Below, one piece after another: positions 17,538-26,057 of a stretch of 64,000 nucleotides of DNA. The position numbers and the translations under genes were made by a program. The notes beneath the pieces are model-generated. The model ran no database searches and was not told the origin of the DNA. It was given only the letters and a program-made list of their open reading frames with translations. This DNA is from Clostridia bacterium (GTDB taxonomy: Bacteria; Bacillota; Clostridia; Monoglobales; Monoglobaceae): positions 19,628 to 83,627 of the forward strand of contig JAFQSM010000053.1 in NCBI GenBank assembly GCA_017409575.1, in the 5' to 3' direction. Within the stretch, counting starts at the first letter, position 1; every line of letters starts with the position of its first letter.

Positions 17538-18449
17538 ATGGCATTTACTGCACAAGATGTTAAAACTCTCAGAGAGATGACAAACTGTGGTATGATGGAC
17601 TGCAAGAAGGCTCTTGCAGAAACAGACGGAGATATGGACAAAGCTGTTGAATATCTCAGAGAAAAGGGTATTGCTACAGCAGTTAAGAAGTCGGGCAGAA
17701 TTGCATCTGAAGGTCTTGTTACATCAATGGTATTTGATAATGTTGGTGTTGTAGTTGAAATCAATACCGAGACAGACTTCGTTGCAAAGAACGCTGATTT
17801 CCAGAAATTTGTTGCAGATGTTGCTGAATGTATTGCAAAAACAAACCCCGCTGATGTTGAAGCTCTTAAGGCTGAAAAGCTTTATGATGCACAGACAGTT
17901 GGCGAAGCTCTTACCGAGAAGATTGCTACAATCGGTGAAAATATGAACCTCCGTCGTTTCGAACGCTACGAAGGCGTTAACGAAGCTTACATCCATGGCG
18001 GCGGCAGAATCGGAGTTTTGGTTAACTTCAAGCTTGGCGACGAATCAAAGGCTGCTGATCCGGCATTCCGCGCTGCAGCAAAAGACGTTGCAATGCAGAT
18101 TGCGGCTGTTATGCCCAAGTATGTTAAGAGCGACGAAGTACCTAGCGAAGAGCTTGAAAAGGAAAGAGAAATTCTTAAAGCTCAGGCTCTTAACGAAGGT
18201 AAGCCTGAAGCAATCGTTGACAAAATGGTTGCAGGTCGTATCCAGAAATTCTACAAGGAAGTATGTCTTGTTGAACAGCCTTATGTAAAAGACGGCGATT
18301 TGACAGTTGCTAAGTTCCTTAAGAATGTTGGAGCAGAAATCGGCACAGATATCGAAGTTGTTAAGTTTGCGCGTCTCGAAAAAGGCGAAGGCCTTGAGAA
18401 AAAGGTTGACGACTTTGCAGCAGAAGTTGCAAAAATGGCTGGCAACTAA
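17538..18449 (+). CDS. tsf: Translation elongation factor Ts
   Basis: A 303-residue EF-Ts. The N-terminal UBA-like domain with VKTLREMTNCGMMDCKKALA is diagnostic; the dimerisation core follows with IHGGGRIGVLVNF. It exchanges GDP on EF-Tu. Co-transcribed with rpsB. The ribosome site before ATG is weak (GCGAGTG), so expression may rely on translation coming from rpsB. A strong terminator follows. Confidence 0.98.
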   Translation: MAFTAQDVKTLREMTNCGMMDCKKALAETDGDMDKAVEYLREKGIATAVKKSGRIASEGLVTSMVFDNVGVVVEINTETDFVAKNADFQKFVADVAECIAKTNPADVEALKAEKLYDAQTVGEALTEKIATIGENMNLRRFERYEGVNEAYIHGGGRIGVLVNFKLGDESKAADPAFRAAAKDVAMQIAAVMPKYVKSDEVPSEELEKEREILKAQALNEGKPEAIVDKMVAGRIQKFYKEVCLVEQPYVKDGDLTVAKFLKNVGAEIGTDIEVVKFARLEKGEGLEKKVDDFAAEVAKMAGN

Positions 18450-18468
18450 TATTCAATTTGTATTTACA

Positions 18469-18503
18469 AAACAGAGTGTGGAAATTTCCACGCTCTGTTT
18501 TTT
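18469..18503 (+). terminator. Terminator of rpsB-tsf
   Basis: Stem AAACAGAGTGTGGAAA / TTTCCACGCTCTGTTT with one G-T pair, then T7. Located 20 bases after the tsf stop. Confidence 0.93.
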
Positions 18504-18542
18504 TATATTTTTCTAAAAATTTTGATTTTTTTCAAAATATAT

Positions 18543-18571
18543 TTGAATTTATACTTAATGTATGATATAAT
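18543..18571 (+). promoter_or_regulatory. Sigma-A promoter of the PFOR gene
   Basis: TTGAAT (18543-18548), 17-base spacer, exact TATAAT (18566-18571). The start codon is 65 bases further on, with AAGGAGG in front. Confidence 0.75.
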
Positions 18572-18635
18572 ATATCTTGCGTAATTGTAATTATTTTTAA
18601 AACTATTTAACTTATATATTAAGGAGGCATTTTTC

Positions 18636-21600
18636 ATGGCTAAAAAAATGAAAACCATGGATGGTAACACAGCTGCTGCACATTGCGCCTATGCGTTTAC
18701 AGAAGTTGCTGCTATCTATCCTATCACACCCTCTTCCACCATGGCAGAAAATGTTGACCAGTGGAGTGCAGATGGTCTTAAGAACATCTTTGGCGAAACA
18801 GTCGATGTTGTTGAAATGCAGTCAGAAGCAGGTGCTGCAGGTGCAGTTCACGGTTCGCTTCAGGCAGGTGCTCTTACAACAACATTCACCGCATCACAGG
18901 GTCTTCTTCTTATGATACCCAATATGTACAAAATCGCCGGTGAGCTTCTTCCTACTGTCTTCCATGTAAGTGCAAGAGCATTGGCTGCTCACGCGCTCAA
19001 CATCTTTGGTGACCATCAGGATGTTATGGCTTGCCGTCAGACAGGCTTTGCAATGCTCGCATCGGGCAGTGTTCAGGAAACTATGGACCTTGCAGGTCTT
19101 GCTCACTTGGCTTCTATCAAGGGCAGAGTTCCTTTCCTCCATTTCTTTGACGGATTCAGAACTTCACACGAAATCCAAAAAGTTGAAGTTATGGATTACG
19201 AAGACCTTAAAGGACTTCTTGACTGGGATGCACTCAAAGCATTTAAGGACAACGCTTTAAACCCTGAGCACCCTGTTCTTCGCGGTACTGCGCAGAACTC
19301 GGATATTTACTTCCAGGGCAGAGAAGCTGCAAACAAATACTACGAAGCTATTCCGGATATCGTTGCAGATTATATGAAAGATATCTCAAAGATTACCGGC
19401 AGAGAATATAAACCCTTCAACTACTATGGTGCACCTGATGCAACAAAAGTTATTGTTGCTATGGGTTCGGTTTGCGAAGCTATCGAAGAAACCGTTGATT
19501 ACATCAACGCACGCGGAGGTAAAGTTGGTGTTGTAAAAGTTCACCTTTACAGACCTTTCTCTGCTAAATACTTCTTTGATGTAATCCCCGAAACTGTTGA
19601 AAAGATTGCCGTTCTTGACAGAACAAAAGAACCCGGCTCGCTTGGCGAACCTCTCTATCTTGATGTTTGCAACCTTTACTATGGCAAAGAGAATGCTCCC
19701 AAGATTGTTGGCGGTCGCTATGGACTTGGTTCAAAAGACACAACTCCCACACAGATTATGGCTGTTTTCAACAATCTTGATGCAGATGCTCCCAAAAACA
19801 GCTTTACTATCGGTATTGTTGATGATGTGACAAATCTTTCACTTGAACTTCCCGAAAAAATCAATGCAGCGCCCGAGGGCACAACCCGTTGTAAATTCTG
19901 GGGCTTTGGCTCGGACGGTACAGTTGGTGCAAACAAGGATGCAATCAAGATTATCGGTGACAATACTGACCTTTACGCTCAGGCTTACTTTGATTATGAC
20001 TCAAAGAAGTCCGGTGGCGTAACAATGTCGCATTTGAGATTTGGTAAAAAGCCGATCAAGTCGACATATCTTTTGGACGAAGCTGATTATATTGCTTGTC
20101 ACAAGCCTGCATACCTTACACAATACGATGTACTTGAGGGTCTCAAGAAAGGCGGTACATTCCTTCTCAACTGTGTATGGACACCCGAGGAACTTGAAGA
20201 ACATCTTCCTGCAAATGTTAAAAAATACATTGCAGAAAACGAAATCGAATTCTACACCATCAATGCTGTTGATGTTGCTGTCAAGGTTGGTCTTGGTCCC
20301 AACAGAATCAATATGGTTACACAAAGCGCTTTCTTCAAACTTTCGAATGTAATCGACTTTGACAAAGCTGTTGAGCTTATCAAGAATGCTATCAAGAAGA
20401 CCTATGGCAAAAAAGGTGACGAAATCGTTAAGATGAACTGCGATGCAGTTGACGGCGCAGTTGAAGCTTTGGTTAAAATTGATGTTCCTACTTCGTGGAA
20501 GGATGCTGTTGATAAAGATGTCAAGGATAACAATGTTCCTGACTTTATCAAAAATATTGTTCAGCCCGTAAATGCTCAGGCAGGCAACAAGCTTCCTGTA
20601 AGCACCTTTGCAGGAATTGAAGACGGTACATTTGAGACCGGTACTTCAAGATACGAAAAACGCGGCGTTGCAGTTAACGTTCCGGCTTGGGATATCAGCA
20701 AGTGTATCCAGTGTAACCAGTGTTCGCTTGTTTGTCCTCACGCTGCTATCCGTCCTGTTCTTCTTAATGCAGAAGAAGCGGCAAACAAACCCGAAGGGTT
20801 TGAAACAAAACCTGCTACAGGCTTTAAGGATATGGAATTCAGAATTCAGGTATCACCCCTTGACTGTCTTGGCTGCGGTGTTTGTGCTCAGGTTTGTCCA
20901 GCTAAGGAAAAGGCTCTTACAATGAAGCCTATTGCCGAAGTTGAAAAAGAATCTCCCAACTGGGAATACGCTATGACTGTTTCTTCAAAACAGGACGAAA
21001 TTGATATTACAAAGAACACCAAGAACTCACAGTTTGCAACTCCTATGCTTGAATTCTCGGGCGCTTGTGCAGGTTGTGGCGAAACACCTTATATCAAGCT
21101 TATCACTCAGCTTTTCGGTGACAGAATGATGGTTGCAAACGCAACAGGTTGTACATCAATCTGGGGCGGCTCTGCTCCTTCGATGCCTTACTGCAAGAAT
21201 GCCGAGGGCAAAGGTCCGGCTTGGGCAAACTCACTCTTTGAGGACAATGCCGAATTCGGTCTTGGTATGGTTGCTGCCAACAAAAAAATCCGTAACACTC
21301 TTGTTTCAAGAATGAACTCGGTTATGAAAGATGTTAAACCCGAACTTGCTGACGCATTCAAAGCCTGGATTGCAGGCAAAGACAATGCTGATGCTTCAAA
21401 AGCAGCTGCAAAGGATATTATTGCTCTTATCAAAGACGCTGATATGTCCAACCCTGCCATCAAAGAAATTGCTGACCGCACAGACTTCCTCGTTAAGAGG
21501 TCACAGTGGGTATTCGGCGGTGACGGTTGGGCTTATGACATCGGTTACGGTGGTCTTGACCATGTTATCGCATCAGGTGAAGACATCAACATCTTTGTTG

Positions 21601-22151
21601 TTGATACCGAAGTTTACTCCAATACAGGCGGTCAGGCTTCAAAGGCTACACCTACTGCTGCTGTTGCAAAATTTGCAGCTTCGGGTATGAAGACCAAGAA
21701 GAAAGACCTTGGTATGATCGGCACAACCTATGGATATGTTTATGTTGCTCAGATTGCACTTGGCGCTGATATGAATCAGGCACTTAAAGCAATCAAAGAA
21801 GCAGAAAGCTATCCGGGTCCGTCGCTTATCATCGCTTATGCTCCTTGTATCAACCACGGCATTAAGGTTGGTATGGCTAACACCATCGCAGAGGAAAAGA
21901 AAGCTGTTCAGACAGGCTACTGGCACCTCTGGAGATACAATCCGCTCCTTAAAGAAGAAGGCAAAAACCCCTTCATCCTTGACTCAAAAGAGCCGACAGG
22001 CACTGTTAAAGAATTCTTAGAGGGCGAGAACCGTTATCTCATGCTGAAGAAAGCATTCCCCGAAATCGCTGTTGAGCTATTTGACAAAGCAGAAAAAGAC
22101 CTTATCGAAAGATACGAAATCTATAAGAAAAAAGCTGCTGAAGAGTTCTAA
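18636..22151 (+). CDS. nifJ: Pyruvate:ferredoxin (flavodoxin) oxidoreductase
   Basis: A single-chain, 1171-residue PFOR of the homodimeric type. Domain I has YPITPSSTMAE near residue 28. The 8Fe ferredoxin domain has CIQCNQCSLVCPHA (about 690) and CLGCGVCAQVCPA (about 743). The TPP domain has GACAGCGETPY (about 810, with the proximal-cluster Cys) and GGDGWAYDIGYGG (about 961). It converts pyruvate and CoA to acetyl-CoA, CO2 and reduced ferredoxin, the main pyruvate step of anaerobic Clostridia. It stands alone between its promoter and terminator; AAGGAGG precedes ATG. The ferredoxin it makes can feed the NfnAB enzyme at 23746-25981. Confidence 0.98.
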   Translation: MAKKMKTMDGNTAAAHCAYAFTEVAAIYPITPSSTMAENVDQWSADGLKNIFGETVDVVEMQSEAGAAGAVHGSLQAGALTTTFTASQGLLLMIPNMYKIAGELLPTVFHVSARALAAHALNIFGDHQDVMACRQTGFAMLASGSVQETMDLAGLAHLASIKGRVPFLHFFDGFRTSHEIQKVEVMDYEDLKGLLDWDALKAFKDNALNPEHPVLRGTAQNSDIYFQGREAANKYYEAIPDIVADYMKDISKITGREYKPFNYYGAPDATKVIVAMGSVCEAIEETVDYINARGGKVGVVKVHLYRPFSAKYFFDVIPETVEKIAVLDRTKEPGSLGEPLYLDVCNLYYGKENAPKIVGGRYGLGSKDTTPTQIMAVFNNLDADAPKNSFTIGIVDDVTNLSLELPEKINAAPEGTTRCKFWGFGSDGTVGANKDAIKIIGDNTDLYAQAYFDYDSKKSGGVTMSHLRFGKKPIKSTYLLDEADYIACHKPAYLTQYDVLEGLKKGGTFLLNCVWTPEELEEHLPANVKKYIAENEIEFYTINAVDVAVKVGLGPNRINMVTQSAFFKLSNVIDFDKAVELIKNAIKKTYGKKGDEIVKMNCDAVDGAVEALVKIDVPTSWKDAVDKDVKDNNVPDFIKNIVQPVNAQAGNKLPVSTFAGIEDGTFETGTSRYEKRGVAVNVPAWDISKCIQCNQCSLVCPHAAIRPVLLNAEEAANKPEGFETKPATGFKDMEFRIQVSPLDCLGCGVCAQVCPAKEKALTMKPIAEVEKESPNWEYAMTVSSKQDEIDITKNTKNSQFATPMLEFSGACAGCGETPYIKLITQLFGDRMMVANATGCTSIWGGSAPSMPYCKNAEGKGPAWANSLFEDNAEFGLGMVAANKKIRNTLVSRMNSVMKDVKPELADAFKAWIAGKDNADASKAAAKDIIALIKDADMSNPAIKEIADRTDFLVKRSQWVFGGDGWAYDIGYGGLDHVIASGEDINIFVVDTEVYSNTGGQASKATPTAAVAKFAASGMKTKKKDLGMIGTTYGYVYVAQIALGADMNQALKAIKEAESYPGPSLIIAYAPCINHGIKVGMANTIAEEKKAVQTGYWHLWRYNPLLKEEGKNPFILDSKEPTGTVKEFLEGENRYLMLKKAFPEIAVELFDKAEKDLIERYEIYKKKAAEEF

Positions 22152-22166
22152 TTTTCTTAAATAATA

Positions 22167-22203
22167 AAACACACCGTTGGAAACTTCCAACGGTGTGTTT
22201 TTT
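22167..22203. terminator. Bidirectional terminator after PFOR
   Basis: Stem AAAACACACCGTTGG / CCAACGGTGTGTTTT with loop AAACTT and T6 after it on the plus strand; A4 before it. It also lies just beyond the stop of the small minus-strand gene at 22202. Confidence 0.92.
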
Positions 22204-22381
22204 AGTTTTTTGATATTTTTTGCAAAATTTTGTTTTTGCAGGATTCCTCTAACTTTACAAACCTGGTACATTTTTTGCCGTCACAAAAGTACAAATACGG
22301 ACATTCAGGACTTCTTCCGTCAAGAGCCAAACTTTCTTTTCCTGTCTGACATTGTGAACATATTCCTTGCACCTTATTCAT
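22202..22381 (-). CDS. Small Cys-rich protein, 59 residues, unknown function
   Basis: ATG at 22381 to TAA at 22202 encodes 59 residues with six cysteines: CSQC at 8-11, then Cys at 27, 33, 38 and 48 (motifs CPYLYFCDGKKC and ESCKNK). The spacing resembles a small metal-binding or disulfide-knuckle fold, but I recognise no family. The start is 12 bases after the stop of the spore glycosidase, with GGTGAG in front, and the shared downstream terminator closes both genes. The tight spacing, ribosome site and Cys pattern argue for a real gene. Role in sporulation or germination is only suggested by position. Confidence 0.6.
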   Translation of the reverse strand: MNKVQGICSQCQTGKESLALDGRSPECPYLYFCDGKKCTRFVKLEESCKNKILQKISKN

Positions 22382-22393
22382 ATTCTCACCATT

Positions 22394-23668
22394 TCACCTT
22401 ACATCAAACATATAGTCAAGCAGAGACCAGTTTTGCTGGAATGGTCTCATCAGATTCCAGTATCCTGCTCCTCTCAGGCCCTTTTCGTTTATAAGGTTAA
22501 ACTTTTGCTGTATGCTTCTTACATCTTCAAACCAGACCTCATGCACTCTTCCGCTGTCGTCCGTATACCTGAACCATGGCGACTGCGAAACTTCGTCAAA
22601 TTGAATTTCAGCGCCATTTCTTGCTGCAATTTGTATAGCTTCGACATTTGATATGGAATCCGCCCGCGACTCGCCTTTTACATATGGAAGTGTCCAGTCA
22701 TAACCATAATTTGGTATCCCTAGGAAAATCTTTTCAGGCGAAATAATTGTAAGAGCATACTCCACCACCTGACGGACATTCCGTATGGGCGCCACAGCAA
22801 GCGGAGGACCATATGTATATCCCCATTCGTATGTCATCAAAAGCACCGCATCGCTATTATCTCCAACTGCACGGTAATTGTGACCCTCGTACAAAAGCCC
22901 CCGTTGTGTATCCGATGTTTTGGGGGCAAGTGCCGCAATTACTTCGTAACCAAGTGGATTAAGCGTGTTGCGGAGCTTGCCGATAAATTCACCGTACAAA
23001 AGGCTATCCTGTGGGTATACAAACTCAAAGTCAATATCCAAACCACGATAACCCTTGTTTTGCATATTGGCAATAATTTCAGAAATCAAAGTGTCCTGAA
23101 TGTCGGGGTTGTTGAGGACAAGACTTGCAAGCTCGTTGCTGAAGCCGCCGCTTTCGGTAAGTGTTGAAAGATGCATAAGCGGTGCGACTCCGTAGCTTAG
23201 TGCCAAATCGATAAGTTCTTCATCATCAAGCTGTACCAGATTTCCTGAATTCGTGATGCCATATGTAAAAGGCGTCATATAGTTGATATAAGGAAGTGTT
23301 CTTCTTAGCAGGTTTTTATCTATATACGGATATGCGTATCCATTGACATCAATTCTTCTTTGCGGATTCCTTTCAAATTCGATTATCAATGTCTGTCCCG
23401 GATAGACAAGCGTTCTTCCGCCAAGATTTGGATTGTTGCGGTAGATTGTATTTAAATCAATCCCGTAGCTTTGTGCAATAGAAAAAAGCGTTTCGCCCTG
23501 CTTTACTGTGTGGTATCTTTGCGGTTGCAAAATAAGAAGTGCTTGACCTACAACAAGATTGGGTATGTCCGAAAGATTGTTGAGTGCCGTCAAAACAAAT
23601 GCAGGTATGTTGTACTGCGTCGCTATACTTTCGGCTGTATCTCCCGACTTAACTATATAAATTTCCAT
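22394..23668 (-). CDS. LysM-GH18 spore peptidoglycan hydrolase (SleL/YaaH-like)
   Basis: A 424-residue protein without signal peptide, as usual for these spore proteins. Two LysM modules at residues about 2-47 (IYIVKSGDTAESIATQYNIP) and 52-97 (YHTVKQGETLFSIAQSYGID) bind glycan. Residues about 115-420 are a GH18 barrel with the catalytic motif YRGLDIDFEFV (DxxDxE family pattern; acid Glu). SleL/YaaH cleaves cortical fragments (N-acetylglucosaminidase) during germination. ATG 23668 follows GAGGTGA. The Cys-rich gene lies directly downstream. Sigma-E control is expected; no promoter could be assigned. Confidence 0.92.
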   Translation of the reverse strand: MEIYIVKSGDTAESIATQYNIPAFVLTALNNLSDIPNLVVGQALLILQPQRYHTVKQGETLFSIAQSYGIDLNTIYRNNPNLGGRTLVYPGQTLIIEFERNPQRRIDVNGYAYPYIDKNLLRRTLPYINYMTPFTYGITNSGNLVQLDDEELIDLALSYGVAPLMHLSTLTESGGFSNELASLVLNNPDIQDTLISEIIANMQNKGYRGLDIDFEFVYPQDSLLYGEFIGKLRNTLNPLGYEVIAALAPKTSDTQRGLLYEGHNYRAVGDNSDAVLLMTYEWGYTYGPPLAVAPIRNVRQVVEYALTIISPEKIFLGIPNYGYDWTLPYVKGESRADSISNVEAIQIAARNGAEIQFDEVSQSPWFRYTDDSGRVHEVWFEDVRSIQQKFNLINEKGLRGAGYWNLMRPFQQNWSLLDYMFDVR

Positions 23669-23700
23669 AATATCACCTCAATATATTATATTGAGAAAGC

Positions 23701-23743
23701 AAAAAAGGGTGCCTTGCTGCATACAGCAAGGCACCCTTTTTTA
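23701..23743 (-). terminator. Terminator of the nfnAB operon
   Basis: Long stem AAAAAGGGTGCCTTGCTG / AGCAAGGCACCCTTTTT-type, loop about 5 bases, with T6 on the minus strand directly after the nfnB stop. It is nearly symmetrical and could stop either strand. Confidence 0.93.
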
Positions 23744-23745
23744 GT

Positions 23746-25137
23746 TTATTTATTTTTAAGATATTCGTCAATCGCTTTTGCCGCATTCTTTCCGGCGCCC
23801 ATAGCCAGAATTACAGTTGCCGCACCTGTAACGGCATCGCCTCCGGCATATACACCTTCGCGGCTTGTAAGTCCGCTCTCGTCTCTGGTGACAATACAGC
23901 CACGACGATCGGTTTCAAGCCCCTCGGTAGTGCTTCTGATAAGCGGATTGGGTGATGTACCTATGGACATAACAACCGCATCAACATCCAGAATGTATTC
24001 GCTTCCCTCAATCTCAACAGGACTGCGTCTGCCTGACTCGTCAGGCTCGCCAAGCTCCATCTTGACACACTTCATACCCTTGACAAACATATCATCATTA
24101 CCCAGGATTTCTACCGGATTATTAAGTGTAAGGAATATGATGCCCTCTTCCTCGGCATGCTCAACCTCTTCGCGTCTGGCAGGCATTTCGTCCATAGAAC
24201 GACGATAAACAATATATGTTTCGTCTGCACCAAGACGCTTTGCACATCTTGCCGCATCCATTGCAACATTTCCGCCGCCGACAACAGCAACTTTCTTTGC
24301 ACGAAGTATCGGTGTCTGTGAGTCTTCTTTGTATGCCTTCATAAGATTTATTCTGGTCAAAAATTCGTTTGCCGAATATACACCATTCAAATTCTCGCCC
24401 GGTATCTTCATAAATCTTGGAAGTCCTGCACCCGAGCCGATAAATACAGATTCAAAACCCATCTCAAAAAGCTCGTCAATTGTCATTGTTCTGCCGACAA
24501 CAGCATTTGTAACAAACTCAACGCCAAGATTTTTGAGGTTTTCGATTTCGTTTCTTACGATATCTTTAGGAAGTCTGAACTCCGGAATTCCATAAACCAA
24601 AACACCGCCGGCAACATGAAGTGCCTCAAAGATTGTTACATCATAGCCAAGCTTTGCAAGGTCACCTGCACAGGTGAGACCTGCCGGTCCCGAGCCGATA
24701 ATTGCAACTTTTTTACCGTTCTTCTGAATGTCAGCGTTCGCTTTGTTTGCAGCATTTTTCATATGATAATCAGCAACAAACCGTTCAAGTCTGCCTATTG
24801 CGACAGGCTCGCCTTTTATTCCTCTCACGCATTTTGACTCGCACTGTGTTTCCTGAGGACAAACTCTTCCGCAAACTGCAGGAAGCGAGCTTGATGCATA
24901 AATTACATCATAAGCTCCTTCAAAATCCCCATCAGCAACTTTGCTGATAAATGTGGGGATATCAATCTGCACAGGACAACCGCTTACACAAGGCTTATGC
25001 TTGCAATTCAGGCATCTTTTTGCCTCATCCATTGCCTGTTCCTTTGTATATCCAAGGGCAACCTCATCAAAGTTTTTGTTTCGTACATTGGGGTCCTGTA
25101 CCGGCATTTCATTCTTTTTGGGTGACATATTAGGCAT
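23746..25137 (-). CDS. nfnB: NfnB / glutamate synthase small-subunit-like oxidoreductase
   Basis: A 463-residue protein. N-terminal iron-sulfur region with CLNCKHKPCVSGCPV (about 38-52) and CGRVCPQETQCESKC (about 92-106), then an FAD site IIGSGPAGLTCAGDLAKLG (about 146), an NADP site VAVVGGGNVAMDAARCAKR (about 286) and YAGGDAVTGAATVILAMGAG near the end. The family includes GltD, SudA and NfnB. Pairing with an NfnA-type gene directly upstream, and no glutamate synthase large subunit, favours NfnAB: electron-bifurcating NADPH formation from NADH and reduced ferredoxin. Start ATG 25137 has AAGGAGGTG in front and overlaps the nfnA stop by 8 bases; a longer frame upstream lacks a site. Confidence 0.88.
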   Translation of the reverse strand: MPNMSPKKNEMPVQDPNVRNKNFDEVALGYTKEQAMDEAKRCLNCKHKPCVSGCPVQIDIPTFISKVADGDFEGAYDVIYASSSLPAVCGRVCPQETQCESKCVRGIKGEPVAIGRLERFVADYHMKNAANKANADIQKNGKKVAIIGSGPAGLTCAGDLAKLGYDVTIFEALHVAGGVLVYGIPEFRLPKDIVRNEIENLKNLGVEFVTNAVVGRTMTIDELFEMGFESVFIGSGAGLPRFMKIPGENLNGVYSANEFLTRINLMKAYKEDSQTPILRAKKVAVVGGGNVAMDAARCAKRLGADETYIVYRRSMDEMPARREEVEHAEEEGIIFLTLNNPVEILGNDDMFVKGMKCVKMELGEPDESGRRSPVEIEGSEYILDVDAVVMSIGTSPNPLIRSTTEGLETDRRGCIVTRDESGLTSREGVYAGGDAVTGAATVILAMGAGKNAAKAIDEYLKNK

Positions 25138-25981
25138 TGTCAGCACCTCCTTTTTTAAACAGGTTGCAGGTTTCTTCGTGTCTTTTTCTTTCGGTCTCGC
25201 GATACATCGATGCGCGGCGTATAGCCTCGTCAAAATCAACCTGATGTCCGTCAAAATCAGGACCGTCAACACATGCAAACTTCATTTCGCCGCCAACAGT
25301 CAATCTGCAACCGCCACACATACCTGTTCCGTCAATCATTATCGGATTCATACTTACAACAGTCTTTATTCCAAGCTCTTTTGTAAGCTTTGCTACAAAC
25401 TTCATCATAACCAACGGCCCGATTGCAATAACCTCGTCATACTTTTCGCCGCTTTCAACAAGCTCGCGAAGTGCATCAGTAACAAGACCTTTTTTGCCGT
25501 ATGAACCATCGTCTGTCATCATAACAACCTTATCGGACACCGCATTAAATTCGTCTTCCAGAATAACCAAATCACGATTTCTGAAGCCAATTACAGAGTG
25601 AACCTCGGCTCCGTTCTCGCGAAGAGCCTTGGCTGTCGGATACGCAATTGCACAACCAACACCGCCGCCGATAACCGCAACTTTTTTAAAGCCTTCGACC
25701 TCGGATGCTTTTCCCAAAGGTCCTGCAAAATCGCAGATAAAGTCACCCTCGTTTAATGTATTCAAGCGCTCGGTAGTTGCACCCACAATCTGAAAAATTA
25801 TAGTAATTGTGCCGTTTTCTCTGTCATAATCTGCAATGGTAAGCGGTATGCGCTCACCTTCCTCGTCTGTTCTAAGTATTATAAACTGCCCCGCCTTTGC
25901 TCGTTTTGCAATCAGCGGTGCCTCAACCTCCATAAGTGTAACTGTAGGATTGAGAGATTTTTTTCGTACTATACGAAACAT
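25130..25981 (-). CDS. nfnA: NfnA / sulfide dehydrogenase subunit (ferredoxin:NADP+ reductase-like)
   Basis: A 283-residue flavoprotein. Residues 1-95 are the FAD-binding barrel (RIPLTIADYDRENGT), about 100-220 the NAD-binding fold (VAVIGGGVGCAIAYPTAK), and GTGMCGGCRLTVGGEMKFAC binds a [2Fe-2S] cluster, then VDGPDFDGHQVDF. The same fold occurs in PyrK, SudB and NfnA. Translational overlap with nfnB points to an NfnAB complex in the cytoplasm, though a sulfide dehydrogenase SudBA is the alternative by sequence alone. AAGGAGG precedes ATG. Confidence 0.88.
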   Translation of the reverse strand: MFRIVRKKSLNPTVTLMEVEAPLIAKRAKAGQFIILRTDEEGERIPLTIADYDRENGTITIIFQIVGATTERLNTLNEGDFICDFAGPLGKASEVEGFKKVAVIGGGVGCAIAYPTAKALRENGAEVHSVIGFRNRDLVILEDEFNAVSDKVVMMTDDGSYGKKGLVTDALRELVESGEKYDEVIAIGPLVMMKFVAKLTKELGIKTVVSMNPIMIDGTGMCGGCRLTVGGEMKFACVDGPDFDGHQVDFDEAIRRASMYRETERKRHEETCNLFKKGGADNA

Positions 25982-26026
25982 AAAAATTCCTCCTTGGATA
26001 TAATCTTTTTAAGTTCCACACCTATA

Positions 26027-26055
26027 AATATATTATAAAATCAACAAGTTGTCAA
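26027..26055 (-). promoter_or_regulatory. Sigma-A promoter of nfnAB
   Basis: Minus strand TTGACA (26050-26055), 17 bases, TATATT (26027-26032), about 45 bases before the nfnA start. It lies immediately past the topB stop codon. Confidence 0.8.
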
Positions 26056-26057
26056 TT

